This document shows, piece by piece, positions 43,343 to 52,419 of a stretch of 64,000 nucleotides of DNA. Each line of letters begins with the position of its first letter. Position 1 is the first letter of the stretch. The DNA is from Stackebrandtia nassauensis DSM 44728. Its GTDB lineage: Bacteria > Actinomycetota > Actinomycetes > Mycobacteriales > Micromonosporaceae. A program made the translations under genes and the position numbers. The stretch is from positions 5,456,001-5,520,000 of the forward strand of contig NC_013947.1 of NCBI RefSeq assembly GCF_000024545.1. The letters run 5' to 3'. The notes under the pieces were generated by a model that did not search any database, was not told the origin of the DNA, and was given only the letters and a program-made list of their open reading frames with translations.

Positions 43343-44158
43343 TCACCCGAGAGTGACTCTTCGGGTCTCCGGCACCCGGCCGTCCAGGTGGTAGACCTCG
43401 CGCCTGATCCGGATGAGGAGCACGGTCGCGATGATGCCGCCAAGCAGCAGCGAGAACATCAGTATCGACATCGCCGGTTCCGGTGGAGGGCCAGTGTCGG
43501 CCGGCGGTGAAATGATCGAAAGTGACACACAGGATCCGAAGGTCATGGCGCCGAACAAGCAGGCCAGCCATCCCATTCGGCGGTTGCGCGACTTGACACT
43601 CGCGTGGATGAACGGCACAAATGCCAGGAACCCCCAGGTGAGGATCGGCAGATAGAAATACCAGCGTCCCTTTGCCACGGGAGCGAGCCACCATGGACTG
43701 CGCGACGCTGTCCTCGCCTCTGGCGCCATTCGTCGCACCTGCGCCGCCATATGACCGGCGTGGCCGTTCACGGGAGCCACCAGACCATCCACATTAAACT
43801 TGAATAGCGCGATTCCCGTCTCGTTCGCGAAGGTGATAGCGGGCGCGGAGAACCCGCTCAGGCTGTAGAAGATGCCATGGATGCCGCGCCGCTTGACTTC
43901 GCCGTACAAGCGTTGCACCGCAGGCTTTCCGGTTGTGCTCTTCTCAAACTTGACTTGGGCTGCGGCTTCGTCCGCCAGCACGTCGACTCCGCCGTCGGCG
44001 CCCGGTGGGGTGAGGTGTGGACGGGACAATCCCAGTTGCCGCATGTGGAGGCTGGCCAGGGCTTCGGCTTCCTGCCAGTCGGATATCGAAGGGGGCATAC
44101 CCCCAAATTGCCACACGGAACGTACACGAACGCCCACCGTTGCGACAATCACGTGCAT
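43343..44158 (-). CDS. Mrr-like restriction-endonuclease-domain membrane protein
   Basis: A 271-residue protein. The N-terminal domain is an Mrr/PD-(D/E)XK nuclease: ALASLHMRQLGLS, GADGGVDVLAD (catalytic Asp), AQVKFE (Q-x-K kept), LYGEVKRRGIHGIFYSLSGFS. Three hydrophobic segments follow in the C-terminal half. In contrast to the Mrr-like gene at 95-745, the nuclease comes first and its motifs are intact. The start may be ATG 44098 (MPPSISDWQEAE). No methylase is nearby. It follows pdtaS on the same strand by 35 bases. Confidence 0.8.
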   Translation of the reverse strand: MHVIVATVGVRVRSVWQFGGMPPSISDWQEAEALASLHMRQLGLSRPHLTPPGADGGVDVLADEAAAQVKFEKSTTGKPAVQRLYGEVKRRGIHGIFYSLSGFSAPAITFANETGIALFKFNVDGLVAPVNGHAGHMAAQVRRMAPEARTASRSPWWLAPVAKGRWYFYLPILTWGFLAFVPFIHASVKSRNRRMGWLACLFGAMTFGSCVSLSIISPPADTGPPPEPAMSILMFSLLLGGIIATVLLIRIRREVYHLDGRVPETRRVTLG

Positions 44159-44192
44159 GCATTGAGCCCCAAATCAACCAGGCCCTTCGGCC

Positions 44193-45671
44193 TCAGCCGA
44201 TCGTGAAGTCCAGCACCGCTTCGGCGCCGCCGTCCTCGCGGTTGCCGAGTTTGATGGTGCCGCGCAGTTCGCCGGTGGCGAGGGTGTGGACGATCTGGAG
44301 GCCGAGCCGGTGGGTGGCGTCGATGCGGAAGCCTTCCGGTAGGCCGCGGCCGTGGTCGTAGACGGTGACCTGGAGGCGGTCGCCCTCGCGTTGGACGTCG
44401 ACGACGACCTCGCCGCCCTGGCCGGGTGGGTAGGCGTGTTCGACGGCGTTTTGGACCAGTTCGTTGAGGATCATGACCAGGGGTGTGGCCACTTCGGATG
44501 GTAGGACGCCGAAGTTGCCGACCCGGCGGGGGCGGACCTGGGATTCGGGGGCGGCGACTTCGGCGGCCATGGAGGCGACCTTGTCGACGATGGCGTCGAA
44601 GGAGACGGCCTCGTCGCTGGAGCGCGAGAGGGTTTCGTGGACCAGGGCGATGGAGGTGACGCGGCGGACCGATTCCTCCAGGGCCGCTCGGGCCTGCGGG
44701 ACGCCGACGCGGCGGGCCTGGAGGCGGAGCAGGGCCGCGACGGTTTGCAGGTTGTTCTTGACCCGGTGGTGGATCTCGCGGATGGTGGCTTCCTTGGTGA
44801 CGAGTTCGCGGTCGAGTCGGCGGACCTCGGTCACGTCGCGGACCAGGACCAGGGCTCCGGCGCCCTGGCCGTCGGGGCGCAGCGGCAGGGCCCGGACCAG
44901 GACGACGGCGCCGCGGGCCTCGATCTCCTTGCGGCGCGGCGTTTCGCCGGACAGGGCGCGGTTGATGCGGCGGTGGACGTCCTTGGCCTTTTCGGGGTCG
45001 TCGACGAGGCCGCGGGTGAGTTCGGCGAGGTTCTCGCCGGACAGGACGCCGGTGACTCCCATGCGGCGGTAGGCCGACAGCGCGTTGGGGGACGCGTAGC
45101 GGACCAGGCCGTCGGCGCCGATGCGGACCAGGCCGTCGCCGACGCGGGGGGCGGTGGTGGGTTCGCCGGGCAGCAGGGGTGGTGGGAAGCCGCCGTCGGT
45201 GAGCATGCGGATCAGGTAGTCGGCGGTCTTGAGGTAGTTGAGTTCGAGGTGGCTGGGGCTGCGGGTGTCGGAGAGGTTGGTGTCGCGGGCGACGACGGCC
45301 ACGACCTGTTGCCGGTCGCGGCGGCGGACCGGGACGGCTTCGTGGCGGGCCGGGGTGGCGCCGTGCCACACCGGGTCGCCCTCGCGGAAGATGCGGCCCT
45401 CGCTGAAGGACGTGTGCAGGTGTTCGGCGTCCTTGCCGGACAGGACCCGGCCGACCTGGTCGTCGTCGTAGGCGGTGGGGCCGGTGGTGGGGCGTACCTG
45501 GGCCAGGCAGATGTAGCAGCCCTCGCGGTCGCGGACCGGCGCCCACAGCAGCAGGTCGGCGAAGGACAGGTCGGCCAGCAGTTGCCATTCGGCGGCGAGC
45601 CGGTGCAGGTGTTCGCTGGTGTTGGCCGACAGGTCGGTGTGGGCCGCGATCAGGTCTCCGAGTGTGGACAT
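44193..45671 (-). CDS. pdtaS: PdtaS-type soluble sensor histidine kinase
   Basis: A 492-residue cytosolic kinase. The N-terminus (MSTLGDLIAAHTDL, WQLLADLSFADLLLWAPV) matches the GAF-like sensor of M. tuberculosis PdtaS. A PAS domain lies near residues 190-290. A HisKA_2/HATPase module follows with EIHHRVKNNLQTVAALLRLQ (the phospho-His) and ILNELVQNAVEHAYP. In mycobacteria it phosphorylates PdtaR, an RNA-binding ANTAR antiterminator; no such gene is in the window. Its neighbourhood matches the mycobacterial whiB1-pdtaS-TB7.3 block. Confidence 0.92.
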   Translation of the reverse strand: MSTLGDLIAAHTDLSANTSEHLHRLAAEWQLLADLSFADLLLWAPVRDREGCYICLAQVRPTTGPTAYDDDQVGRVLSGKDAEHLHTSFSEGRIFREGDPVWHGATPARHEAVPVRRRDRQQVVAVVARDTNLSDTRSPSHLELNYLKTADYLIRMLTDGGFPPPLLPGEPTTAPRVGDGLVRIGADGLVRYASPNALSAYRRMGVTGVLSGENLAELTRGLVDDPEKAKDVHRRINRALSGETPRRKEIEARGAVVLVRALPLRPDGQGAGALVLVRDVTEVRRLDRELVTKEATIREIHHRVKNNLQTVAALLRLQARRVGVPQARAALEESVRRVTSIALVHETLSRSSDEAVSFDAIVDKVASMAAEVAAPESQVRPRRVGNFGVLPSEVATPLVMILNELVQNAVEHAYPPGQGGEVVVDVQREGDRLQVTVYDHGRGLPEGFRIDATHRLGLQIVHTLATGELRGTIKLGNREDGGAEAVLDFTIG

Positions 45672-45698
45672 CGCCCCCGACTCTAATCGGTGAAGATC

Positions 45699-45728
45699 GG
45701 TGGCCGGTCCCGTGCGGGACCGGCCACC
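45699..45728 (-). terminator. Terminator of the osmoprotectant operon
   Basis: A perfect 13-bp stem (45699-45711 with 45716-45728) with a four-base loop, 24 bases after the binding-protein gene. Confidence 0.9.
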
Positions 45729-45751
45729 TGGTGATTCGGTGTCGTCGGACG

Positions 45752-46765
45752 TTAGTTCTTCAGGAAACCCTCGTCGACGAGCCATTCGCGGGCGACGTCG
45801 AGCGGGTCGCGGCCGTCGACGTCGACCTCGGCGTTGAGCCGCCGCATGGTCTCGGTGGACAGCTTGGAACCGAGCTTGTTGAACATTTGGACTATCTGCG
45901 GGTGCTTCTTGTGGATCTCCTCGCGGATGGTCACCGCGGGTTCGTAGATCGGGAAGTAGCCCTTGTCGTCCTCGAGGGTGCGCAAGCCGTTGGCCGGGAT
46001 GCGGCCGTCGGTGTCGAACACCTCGCCCGCCAGGCAGGAGCCGCCGCCGATCCGGCTGTAGATCACGCCGGTGTCCATGATGGTGACATTGTCCTTCGGG
46101 ACGTCGATGTCGTAGGCCTGCTGCATGCCCGGCCAGCCGTCGGGACGGTTCTCGAACTCGTTCTCCAGACAGTAGGTCTGCTTGTCCGGCGGCAGCTTCG
46201 CCAGGTCCGAAAGGGACTTGACGTCGATGGTCTTGCCGTTGGCGTCCTTCTGCTTGGCCTGGTCCTCCTTGATGGCCATCGCGTAGGTGTTGTTGAACGG
46301 GGCCGGATCGCCCCACACCACGTCGTTGTCCTTCAGGTCGGCCTTCTTGACCGCCTCGTACAGCGCCTCGGGGTCGGAGATCTTGACGCCCCCGGCCTCA
46401 CTGGTCTTGGGGTCCACGTCGGAGTGGCCCATGTAGACCAGCCACGCGGTTCCGGTGTACTCCCAGGCGATGTCGGAGGATCCGTTGAGGATGGTCTCGC
46501 GGGCGTTGACGCTGCCCTTGGTGTTGGTGTGGTCGGCGACGTCGGCGCCCTTGGCCTTGAGCACAAGGGACAGCATCTTGCCGAGGATGAGCTGTTCGGT
46601 GAAGTCCTTCGAGGTCGTCACGATCGGCGCCTCGCCGAGGTTGTCGAACTCGGCGAGTTCGGGTCCACCCTGGACGTCGGGTACCGACTGGGACGCCGGT
46701 TCCAGGCCGCAGGCGGCCAGTACCGCCACCAGGGCGCCGGTCAACAGCAGTTTGGTCCTTCGCAT
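45752..46765 (-). CDS. Osmoprotectant ABC transporter, substrate-binding lipoprotein
   Basis: A 337-residue OpuAC/ProX-type lipoprotein with the lipobox LAAC at residues 16-19 after a hydrophobic signal. SKDFTEQLILGKM and WEYTGTAWLVYMG are characteristic of glycine-betaine/choline/carnitine-binding proteins. It is the last gene of the four-gene transporter operon and would be anchored outside the membrane. Confidence 0.93.
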   Translation of the reverse strand: MRRTKLLLTGALVAVLAACGLEPASQSVPDVQGGPELAEFDNLGEAPIVTTSKDFTEQLILGKMLSLVLKAKGADVADHTNTKGSVNARETILNGSSDIAWEYTGTAWLVYMGHSDVDPKTSEAGGVKISDPEALYEAVKKADLKDNDVVWGDPAPFNNTYAMAIKEDQAKQKDANGKTIDVKSLSDLAKLPPDKQTYCLENEFENRPDGWPGMQQAYDIDVPKDNVTIMDTGVIYSRIGGGSCLAGEVFDTDGRIPANGLRTLEDDKGYFPIYEPAVTIREEIHKKHPQIVQMFNKLGSKLSTETMRRLNAEVDVDGRDPLDVAREWLVDEGFLKN

Positions 46766-46772
46766 CGAACGA

Positions 46773-47567
46773 TCACACTCCCTTCGGGTGCAGGTAGCGT
46801 TCGGCGATCGCGGCCACCCAGTCGACGGCCAGCGCCAGGATCGCGATGAGGACGCTGCCGGTCACCAGGACCGGGATCTGGGCCAGTTTGACGCCGGTGA
46901 CGACGAGGTTGCCCAGGCCGCCGGCGCCGATGAGCGCGGCCAGCGCGGCCATGCCGACGTTGAGCACCAGCGTGGTGCGGATTCCGGCCAGGATCACCGG
47001 CACCGCCAGCGGCACTTCCACCCGGAACAGGACCGCGGGCGCGGACATGCCGATGCCGCGTCCGGCGTCGATGAGCGCCGGGTCGACCTGTTGCAGGCCC
47101 ACCAGCGTGTTCCGCAACGCTGGCAGAACACTGTAGACGGACATGGACAGGATGGCGACCCAGAACGACTGCGCCGACGAGTCGGGTTGGATGACGACCG
47201 CCAGCAGTACGATCACGCCGATGGCGGGCGCGCCCTGGCCGATGTTGGCCGCGGTGAGCACCACCGGCAGCGCGGACTTGGCGCCCTTGCGGGACAACGC
47301 GATGCCCAGCGGCACCGCGACGGCCAGCACGATCACCGTCGACACGGCCGACAGTTCCAGGTGCTGCCACAGCAGTCCCGAGATGGTCTCGGCGTTGAGC
47401 GAGGACTCCATCGACGGGTCGATGGTGGCGTTGCGCAGGTACAGCATCAGCGCGGCCGCCGCGATCAGGATGACCGCCGGGGTACCGATGAGCGCCCACG
47501 GTTTGCCCCTGGCCTCGGCCGGTGCCGCCCCGACCGCCTGTACCTCTTGTTCGGCGAGGGTACTCAT
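46773..47567 (-). CDS. Osmoprotectant ABC transporter, permease 2
   Basis: A 264-residue OpuCD/YehY-type permease with a cytoplasmic tail and about six helices. The coupling loop is DAGRGIGMSAPAVLFRVEVPLAVPVILAG's EAA-like region. ATG 47567 overlaps the ATPase stop by four bases. Confidence 0.9.
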   Translation of the reverse strand: MSTLAEQEVQAVGAAPAEARGKPWALIGTPAVILIAAAALMLYLRNATIDPSMESSLNAETISGLLWQHLELSAVSTVIVLAVAVPLGIALSRKGAKSALPVVLTAANIGQGAPAIGVIVLLAVVIQPDSSAQSFWVAILSMSVYSVLPALRNTLVGLQQVDPALIDAGRGIGMSAPAVLFRVEVPLAVPVILAGIRTTLVLNVGMAALAALIGAGGLGNLVVTGVKLAQIPVLVTGSVLIAILALAVDWVAAIAERYLHPKGV

Positions 47568-48742
47568 GAGCGGCTCCTGGCCTTGGACTTCTCGCGCAGA
47601 CCCGCGATGGCGTTCTGCACCGTCGACAGCGAGACCATGCCCACGTACTTGCGGCGCACCGTCACCGGAACGCTGGTGAAATCGGTCTTCAGCAGCGCCT
47701 CGAGGGCTTCCTGGACGTTGGCCCGGCCGCTGATGGTGGCGGTGACCTTGTCACCGGCGTTGCCGATCGCACCATCCATATCGGCCAGCGTGTCCTTCGA
47801 GATCCAGCGGACCGGTCGGTCGGCGTCGTCCAGAACGATCGCCCACGGAACGTCGCGGTCGCCGATGCGCTCTCTGACGTCGGCGGCCGAGTCGGTGGCC
47901 CGCGCCGTGACGAGTTCATCGAGTTCGATGTCGGCCACGCGGGTGACGTTGAGCAGCTTCATCGCGCCGCCCTCGCCGATGAACCCGCGCACGAAGTCGT
48001 CGGCCGGGTTGGCCAGGATCGCGGCGGGTTCGTCGTACTGGACGATCTTGGAGCCCTCGGCGAGGATCGCGATCCGGTCGCCGAGCTTGACCGCCTCGTC
48101 GAAGTCGTGGGTGACGAAGACGATGGTCTTGGACAGTTCGTCCTGAAGCGACAGCAGCTCGTCCTGAAGGTGGGCCCGGGTGATCGGGTCGACGGCGCCG
48201 AAGGGCTCGTCCATGAGCATCACCGGCGGGTCGGCGGCAAGCGCCCGGGCGACGCCGACACGCTGCTGCTGTCCGCCGGACAGCTGCCGGGGATAGCGGT
48301 CGGCGAACTGGCCCGGCTCCAGGCCGACCAGGTTCAGCATCTCCCGCACCCGTTCGGCGGCCTTGTCCTTGTCCCAGCCCAGCATGCGCGGCACGATCGC
48401 GATGTTCTCGGCGACGGTCATGTGCGGGAACAGTCCCCCGGCCTGGATCACGTAGCCGATGTGGCGGCGCAGCTCGTTGGCGTCCTTCTTGCGCACGTCC
48501 TCGCCACCGATGAGGATCTCACCGCTGGTGGGTTCGATCAGGCGGTTGATCATGCGCATCGTCGTGGTCTTGCCGCAGCCGGACGGCCCGACGAACACGA
48601 CGATCTCCCCGGCCGGAATCGTCAGGTTGACGTTGTCGACGGCGGCGATCTTCTGGCCCGAATAGCGTTTGGTGACACCGCAGAGCTTGATCTCGGCGCC
48701 ACGGGTCAATGCGGGTTTCGCGGTGGTTTTGGTGTCAGACAC
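47564..48742 (-). CDS. Osmoprotectant ABC transporter, ATPase with CBS domains
   Basis: A 392-residue ATPase. Walker A is GPSGCGKTTT, the signature LSGGQQQRVGVARALA, and Walker B VMLMDEPFG. Two C-terminal CBS domains (about 265-375) resemble the ionic-strength or nucleotide sensors of OpuA/OpuC. GTG 48742 is chosen because GAGGGG lies six bases upstream; it overlaps the upstream permease by eight bases. Confidence 0.93.
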   Translation of the reverse strand: MSDTKTTAKPALTRGAEIKLCGVTKRYSGQKIAAVDNVNLTIPAGEIVVFVGPSGCGKTTTMRMINRLIEPTSGEILIGGEDVRKKDANELRRHIGYVIQAGGLFPHMTVAENIAIVPRMLGWDKDKAAERVREMLNLVGLEPGQFADRYPRQLSGGQQQRVGVARALAADPPVMLMDEPFGAVDPITRAHLQDELLSLQDELSKTIVFVTHDFDEAVKLGDRIAILAEGSKIVQYDEPAAILANPADDFVRGFIGEGGAMKLLNVTRVADIELDELVTARATDSAADVRERIGDRDVPWAIVLDDADRPVRWISKDTLADMDGAIGNAGDKVTATISGRANVQEALEALLKTDFTSVPVTVRRKYVGMVSLSTVQNAIAGLREKSKARSRS

Positions 48743-49382
48743 GAAGGCCCCTCGAAGTGGTGAGTCGTCCAATGAGTACATAAGCGGCGTCGAACAGCAG
48801 GGCCAGAATGACGATGCCGAGCGTCCCGGCCACCACCTGGTTGATCGCGTTGGCTCCGCCCAGACGGGCGAGCCCGGAGAAGATCTGTTCGCCCAGACCG
48901 GGACCGGAGGCGTAGGCGGCGATGGCGCCGACGCCGACGGCCAGCTGGGTCGAGACGCGGATGCCGGTCAGCACCACCGGCCAGGCCAGCGGCAGCTCGA
49001 CCCGGAACAGGATGGCCATCCGGCCCATGCCCATGCCGCGGGCCGCGTCCACCATGTTCTTGTCGACGCCTTGCAGGCCGACGATCGCGTTGCGGACGAT
49101 GGGCAGCATCGCGTAGAGGGTCAGCGCGACCACCGAGGGCGCCACGCCGAGACCGAACAGCGGAATCATCAGTCCGAAAAGGGCAAGTGACGGAATCGTG
49201 AAGATGACGGACGCCGTACCGGTCGTGACACCCGCGAGCCACGGCTTGCGATAAGACGCGACCGCAAGGCCCAGACCGATTATGGAAGCCAACAGGACAC
49301 ATTGAAAGACCATGCTCGCGTGTTGGTAGAACTCGAAGGCGAGTTGCCCGGAGAATTCGTTGACGTACCCGAAAAAGTTCAA
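48735..49382 (-). CDS. Osmoprotectant ABC transporter, permease 1
   Basis: A 215-residue OpuCB-type permease with about five helices and the coupling loop NMVDAARGMGMGRMAILFRV. The start is an unusual TTG (49382), supported by AAGGAGG nine bases upstream. It is the first gene of the operon; with the partner permease it forms the heterodimeric channel. Confidence 0.9.
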   Translation of the reverse strand: MNFFGYVNEFSGQLAFEFYQHASMVFQCVLLASIIGLGLAVASYRKPWLAGVTTGTASVIFTIPSLALFGLMIPLFGLGVAPSVVALTLYAMLPIVRNAIVGLQGVDKNMVDAARGMGMGRMAILFRVELPLAWPVVLTGIRVSTQLAVGVGAIAAYASGPGLGEQIFSGLARLGGANAINQVVAGTLGIVILALLFDAAYVLIGRLTTSRGLRV

Positions 49383-49545
49383 TCCGTTCCGCCTCCTTCC
49401 TTTTGAGATGGATCGAGACAGTGGCTCGATTGGGCGTTTACGCAGCGCACTCGGCGCCTACAAGCCACAGACAATAGCGAGATCGGGCCCGCCTTGGGCG
49501 TATCCCTCGCGGCGCTTCGTTACCGAGTTGGAATAAAGACACGCG

Positions 49546-49680
49546 AAAGTCGACACCGCGTTGTCACGGTGTCGACTTTGCGTAGGAAAACCGGTCGACC
49601 GCACTGAATGATCGTTATGAAACAGAGATCAGCGCGGTCGACGGGCAGACGGTATGAAGCGCCGATTGTTGACAATCGGC
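49546..49680 (-). other. Three stem-loops in the 49383-49711 gap
   Basis: Leftward transcription from the SIS gene meets a perfect 9-bp stem at 49661-49680 (two-base loop), a 9-bp stem at 49594-49602/49634-49642 and a perfect 13-bp stem at 49546-49558/49567-49579. The first or last is probably the terminator. The rest of the gap holds the promoter of the transporter operon; no gene is seen. Confidence 0.7.
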
Positions 49681-49711
49681 AGCGGATATGCAGCCTCGCG
49701 GCCGCCTGCGG

Positions 49712-50821
49712 CTACAGCGTCTCGGTGACCTTGCGCAGGCCACGCGGCGCGTCGGGGTTTTCGCCCCGGTTCAACGCCAGCGCCAACGCGAGGCGTTGCA
49801 GCGGCAGGATGTCCAGCATCGGCGCCAGCCGCTCATCGACGGCGGGCACCGGGATCCGGATCGGCGCGCCCTCCACATCGGAGGCGCCAATCGACACGAC
49901 GTCGGCGCGCCGCTCCCCCAGCCGTCCGATGACGTCCCGCATCGCGTTGCCGCCCGGCCCGTCCCCGACGATGGCCAGCACCGGAATGTCGGGGTCGGCC
50001 ATGGCCAGCGGACCGTGCAGCAGATCGGCGCCCGAAAAGGACAGTGCCGACAGGTACGAGGTCTCCATGAGCTTCAGCGCGGTCTCGCGCGCCGTCGGGT
50101 ACGCGTATCCCCGCCCGGTGGTGACCAGCCGCTCGGCGAACCGGTACCGGGCCGCCAACTGCACCGGCGTCTCGTCGGCCAGCACGGTGCGGGCCAGCTC
50201 CGGCAACGCCGCCACCGCGGCGGCCTCGTCACCGGCGAGTTTCCCGTCCCCGGCGCGGATTCCCTCGATGAGCATGAACAGCGCCAACAGCTCGGCGGTG
50301 TAGGTCTTCGTGGCCGCGACGGCCTTCTCGTGCCCGGCCGACACGTCGATGTTGAGCCCGGCCTGCTTCGCCAGCGGCGATTCGGGGTTGTTGGTCACGG
50401 CGAGGGTGCGCGCCCCCGACTCGGACGCCACCCGCAACACCTCGGCGATGTCGGGCGAACCCCCGGACTGCGACACCCCCACGACGAGCGCCTCGGACAG
50501 ATCAGGGCGGGCCCCGTACACGGTGATGGCGCTGGGCGAGGCCAGCCCGGCCGGAATCCCCAAGCGGATCTCGGTGAGGTATGCGGCGTACAGCGCCGCG
50601 TGGTCGGAGGTACCCCGGGCGGTGAACATGACGAACCGGGGCCGCTCGCGCGCGATCTCGGCGGCGATGTCGGCGATCGCACCCGACTGGGTCTCGGCCA
50701 ACCGGGCGAACGCCTCGGGCTGGTCGGCGATGTCGGCGGCCATCCCGGCTCCGGGCGGCGTGGCCGCCGTGGCGTCCGTGGCCCCCGCCGTGGTTGACCT
50801 GGCGGCCTGCTGCTGGCTCAT
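49712..50821 (-). CDS. Double-SIS-domain sugar-phosphate isomerase/deaminase family protein
   Basis: A 369-residue protein resembling the isomerase half of GlmS without the glutaminase domain. It has TARGTSDHAALYAAY, VVGVSQSGGSPD, TNNPESPLA, HEKAVAATKTYTAEL and a second SIS region with ETALKLMETSYLSA. Members deaminate or isomerise amino-sugar phosphates such as glucosamine-6-phosphate. ATG 50821 has GAGGG nine bases upstream. No sugar transporter or nagA lies nearby. Confidence 0.88.
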   Translation of the reverse strand: MSQQQAARSTTAGATDATAATPPGAGMAADIADQPEAFARLAETQSGAIADIAAEIARERPRFVMFTARGTSDHAALYAAYLTEIRLGIPAGLASPSAITVYGARPDLSEALVVGVSQSGGSPDIAEVLRVASESGARTLAVTNNPESPLAKQAGLNIDVSAGHEKAVAATKTYTAELLALFMLIEGIRAGDGKLAGDEAAAVAALPELARTVLADETPVQLAARYRFAERLVTTGRGYAYPTARETALKLMETSYLSALSFSGADLLHGPLAMADPDIPVLAIVGDGPGGNAMRDVIGRLGERRADVVSIGASDVEGAPIRIPVPAVDERLAPMLDILPLQRLALALALNRGENPDAPRGLRKVTETL

Positions 50822-50935
50822 AACCGTTTCCCTCTGCGTAATTTTTGCGCGGTTCTGCTCATCGAGACTGTATTTCAATCATATCCGCGCGGGTATTGAG
50901 GGCATGCTGACGCGCGGCCCAGATCACACGAAAAA

Positions 50936-50969
50936 GCGGCCCAAGCAGGGCTCAGCCTGCTCAAGCCGC
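50936..50969 (-). terminator. Rho-independent terminator of the biotinyl-protein gene
   Basis: A 14-bp stem including G-U pairs, followed on the minus strand by TTTTT, 20 bases after the stop. Confidence 0.92.
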
Positions 50970-50988
50970 GGTTCGGGGCCGGTCGTTG

Positions 50989-51204
50989 CTACTCGATGAC
51001 GGCGATGAGGTCGCCTTCGGAGACGACGTCGCCCTCGGACACGGCGATCTCGGCCACGGTGCCCTCGTCCTCGGCGTGTACCGGGATCTCCATCTTCATG
51101 GACTCGAGGATGACGATCGGGTCGGCGTCGGTGACGGTGTCGCCCTTCTTCGCGACCACCTTCCACACGTTCGCCACCATCTCGGCGCGCACTTCTTCGG
51201 CCAT
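50989..51204 (-). CDS. Stand-alone biotin/lipoyl attachment protein (TB7.3-like)
   Basis: A 71-residue single biotinyl domain with the attachment motif ESMKMEIP (the modified Lys between two Met). MAEEVRAEMVANVWKVV and GDLIAVIE closely follow M. tuberculosis TB7.3 (Rv3221c), which is also 71 residues and next to pdtaS. It would carry biotin for an unlinked carboxylase or have another role; its function in mycobacteria is unclear. GAGGAGG precedes ATG 51204. Monocistronic. Confidence 0.94.
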   Translation of the reverse strand: MAEEVRAEMVANVWKVVAKKGDTVTDADPIVILESMKMEIPVHAEDEGTVAEIAVSEGDVVSEGDLIAVIE

Positions 51205-51336
51205 GGCCGCCTCCTCGTTTCTCTTCTCACGTCGACTGCGAACACAATATACGGCCACACCGCGCCCGGTCAGCCTCGCGGAGGACTCCGTAAGCTGGGC
51301 GACCGACATGTTCGCCGACGTTGAGGAGGGATCGCT

Positions 51337-51411
51337 ATGGCCAAACGCGCACGTAAGCGCAAGGCGCGCAAAAAGAAGGGCGCCAACCACGGGAAACGCC
51401 CCAACGCCTGA
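51337..51411 (+). CDS. Ribosomal protein bL37 (24 residues)
   Basis: A 24-codon gene with a strong GAGGAGG site before ATG 51337. The product starts MAKRARKRKARKKK and ends NHGKRPNA, very basic and matching the mini-protein bL37 seen in the Mycobacterium smegmatis 50S subunit near the peptidyl-transferase centre (family knowledge). It is followed directly by a terminator, so it is a complete single-gene unit. It is easily missed because of its size. Confidence 0.93.
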   Translation: MAKRARKRKARKKKGANHGKRPNA

Positions 51412-51418
51412 GCGCGAG

Positions 51419-51453
51419 CGAATGCCGGTTCCTCTTGCGGGGACCGGCATTCG
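51419..51453 (+). terminator. Terminator of the bL37 gene
   Basis: An 11-bp perfect stem (51419-51429 with 51443-51453), extendable by three pairs, eight bases after the stop. Confidence 0.88.
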
Positions 51454-51523
51454 TGTGTCCGGGGCCGGATTCGGGCCAGCCGCGACGCAACCTCCACCAC
51501 CGGTGTGCGCGTCCAGCAAGTAG

Positions 51524-52390
51524 AAGGCTTACCCGATATCCCCCACGGCGGCTCCGGCACACGCCGAGGACGGTTTCGAACTCGAACTCAACCTGCCCGA
51601 GATGAAGGACTCCGACGAGTACGTCGGGTTCACGCCGACGCTCACCAACTCCACCGGTGAGACCGTCGAGGACGTGGAGGTGGAGTTCACCATCTCGGCG
51701 CCCGACGGGGCCGCCCCGCCGGTGGCCATCCAGCAGGGCGACCCCGACGAGGGCGGCGAACACGACACCGTCGCCGTCAAGGGCGAGGCCATTCGTGGCG
51801 ACGCCACCGTGGACAGCTCCGAGGGGCAGTTCACGATCGAGCACGACCCGGCCCTGGACCGGGTGAAGTTCGACGGCGTCCCCGACTCGGTCCCCACCGA
51901 CAAGATCCGCCCCAACGGCGTCGACTGGTCGTTCACGATCACCAACGACACCGACACCGACATCACCGACGGGTTCATCGTCATCGGGCTGTACGCCGAC
52001 GACGGGCAGCGCGGACTGGAGCTCGGCACCGAGCAGAAGGGCTGCGAGGAGACCCACGACGAGGACGAGGTCACCCGCTGCGAGGGCGTTTCGCTGGCGG
52101 CGGGCGAGTCGCTCACCTACGACATGAAGCTGTTCACCGACGGCACCTCCGAAGATCTGTCCAAGAAGGTCAGTCTGACGGTGCGGATGTCCTACCCGAC
52201 CGACGCCGAGCAGGTGCGGTTCGCCAGCGGCGAGACCTACACCAAGGCCGACGCGGCGTCCAGCGACGAGATCCTGCCGGTCACCGGCTTCAGCCTCGGC
52301 GGTTATCTCGCCGTCGGTGCGGGTGTCATCGGGCTCGGTGCCGTGATGCTGCTGCTGGCGAGCCGCCGTGCGGCCCGCCAGCAGGTGTGA
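51524..52390 (+). pseudogene. LPXTG surface protein lacking its signal peptide
   Basis: From 51524 the frame is open and reads ...PTAAPAHAEDGFELELNL, which looks like the end of a signal peptide (AHA cleavage site) and the mature start. The frame is closed by TAG at 51521 and contains no ATG or GTG before ATG 51602. About 240 residues of acidic beta-rich domain follow. The C-terminus is a complete sorting signal: LPVTG, a hydrophobic helix and a basic SRRAARQQ tail. No promoter or ribosome site is seen, and the bL37 terminator lies just upstream. It is probably a 5'-truncated gene; a frameshift or sequencing error is the alternative. Confidence 0.7.
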
Positions 52391-52419
52391 CTCTTCAGTT
52401 AGCTGTTGTCGAAGGGGGT

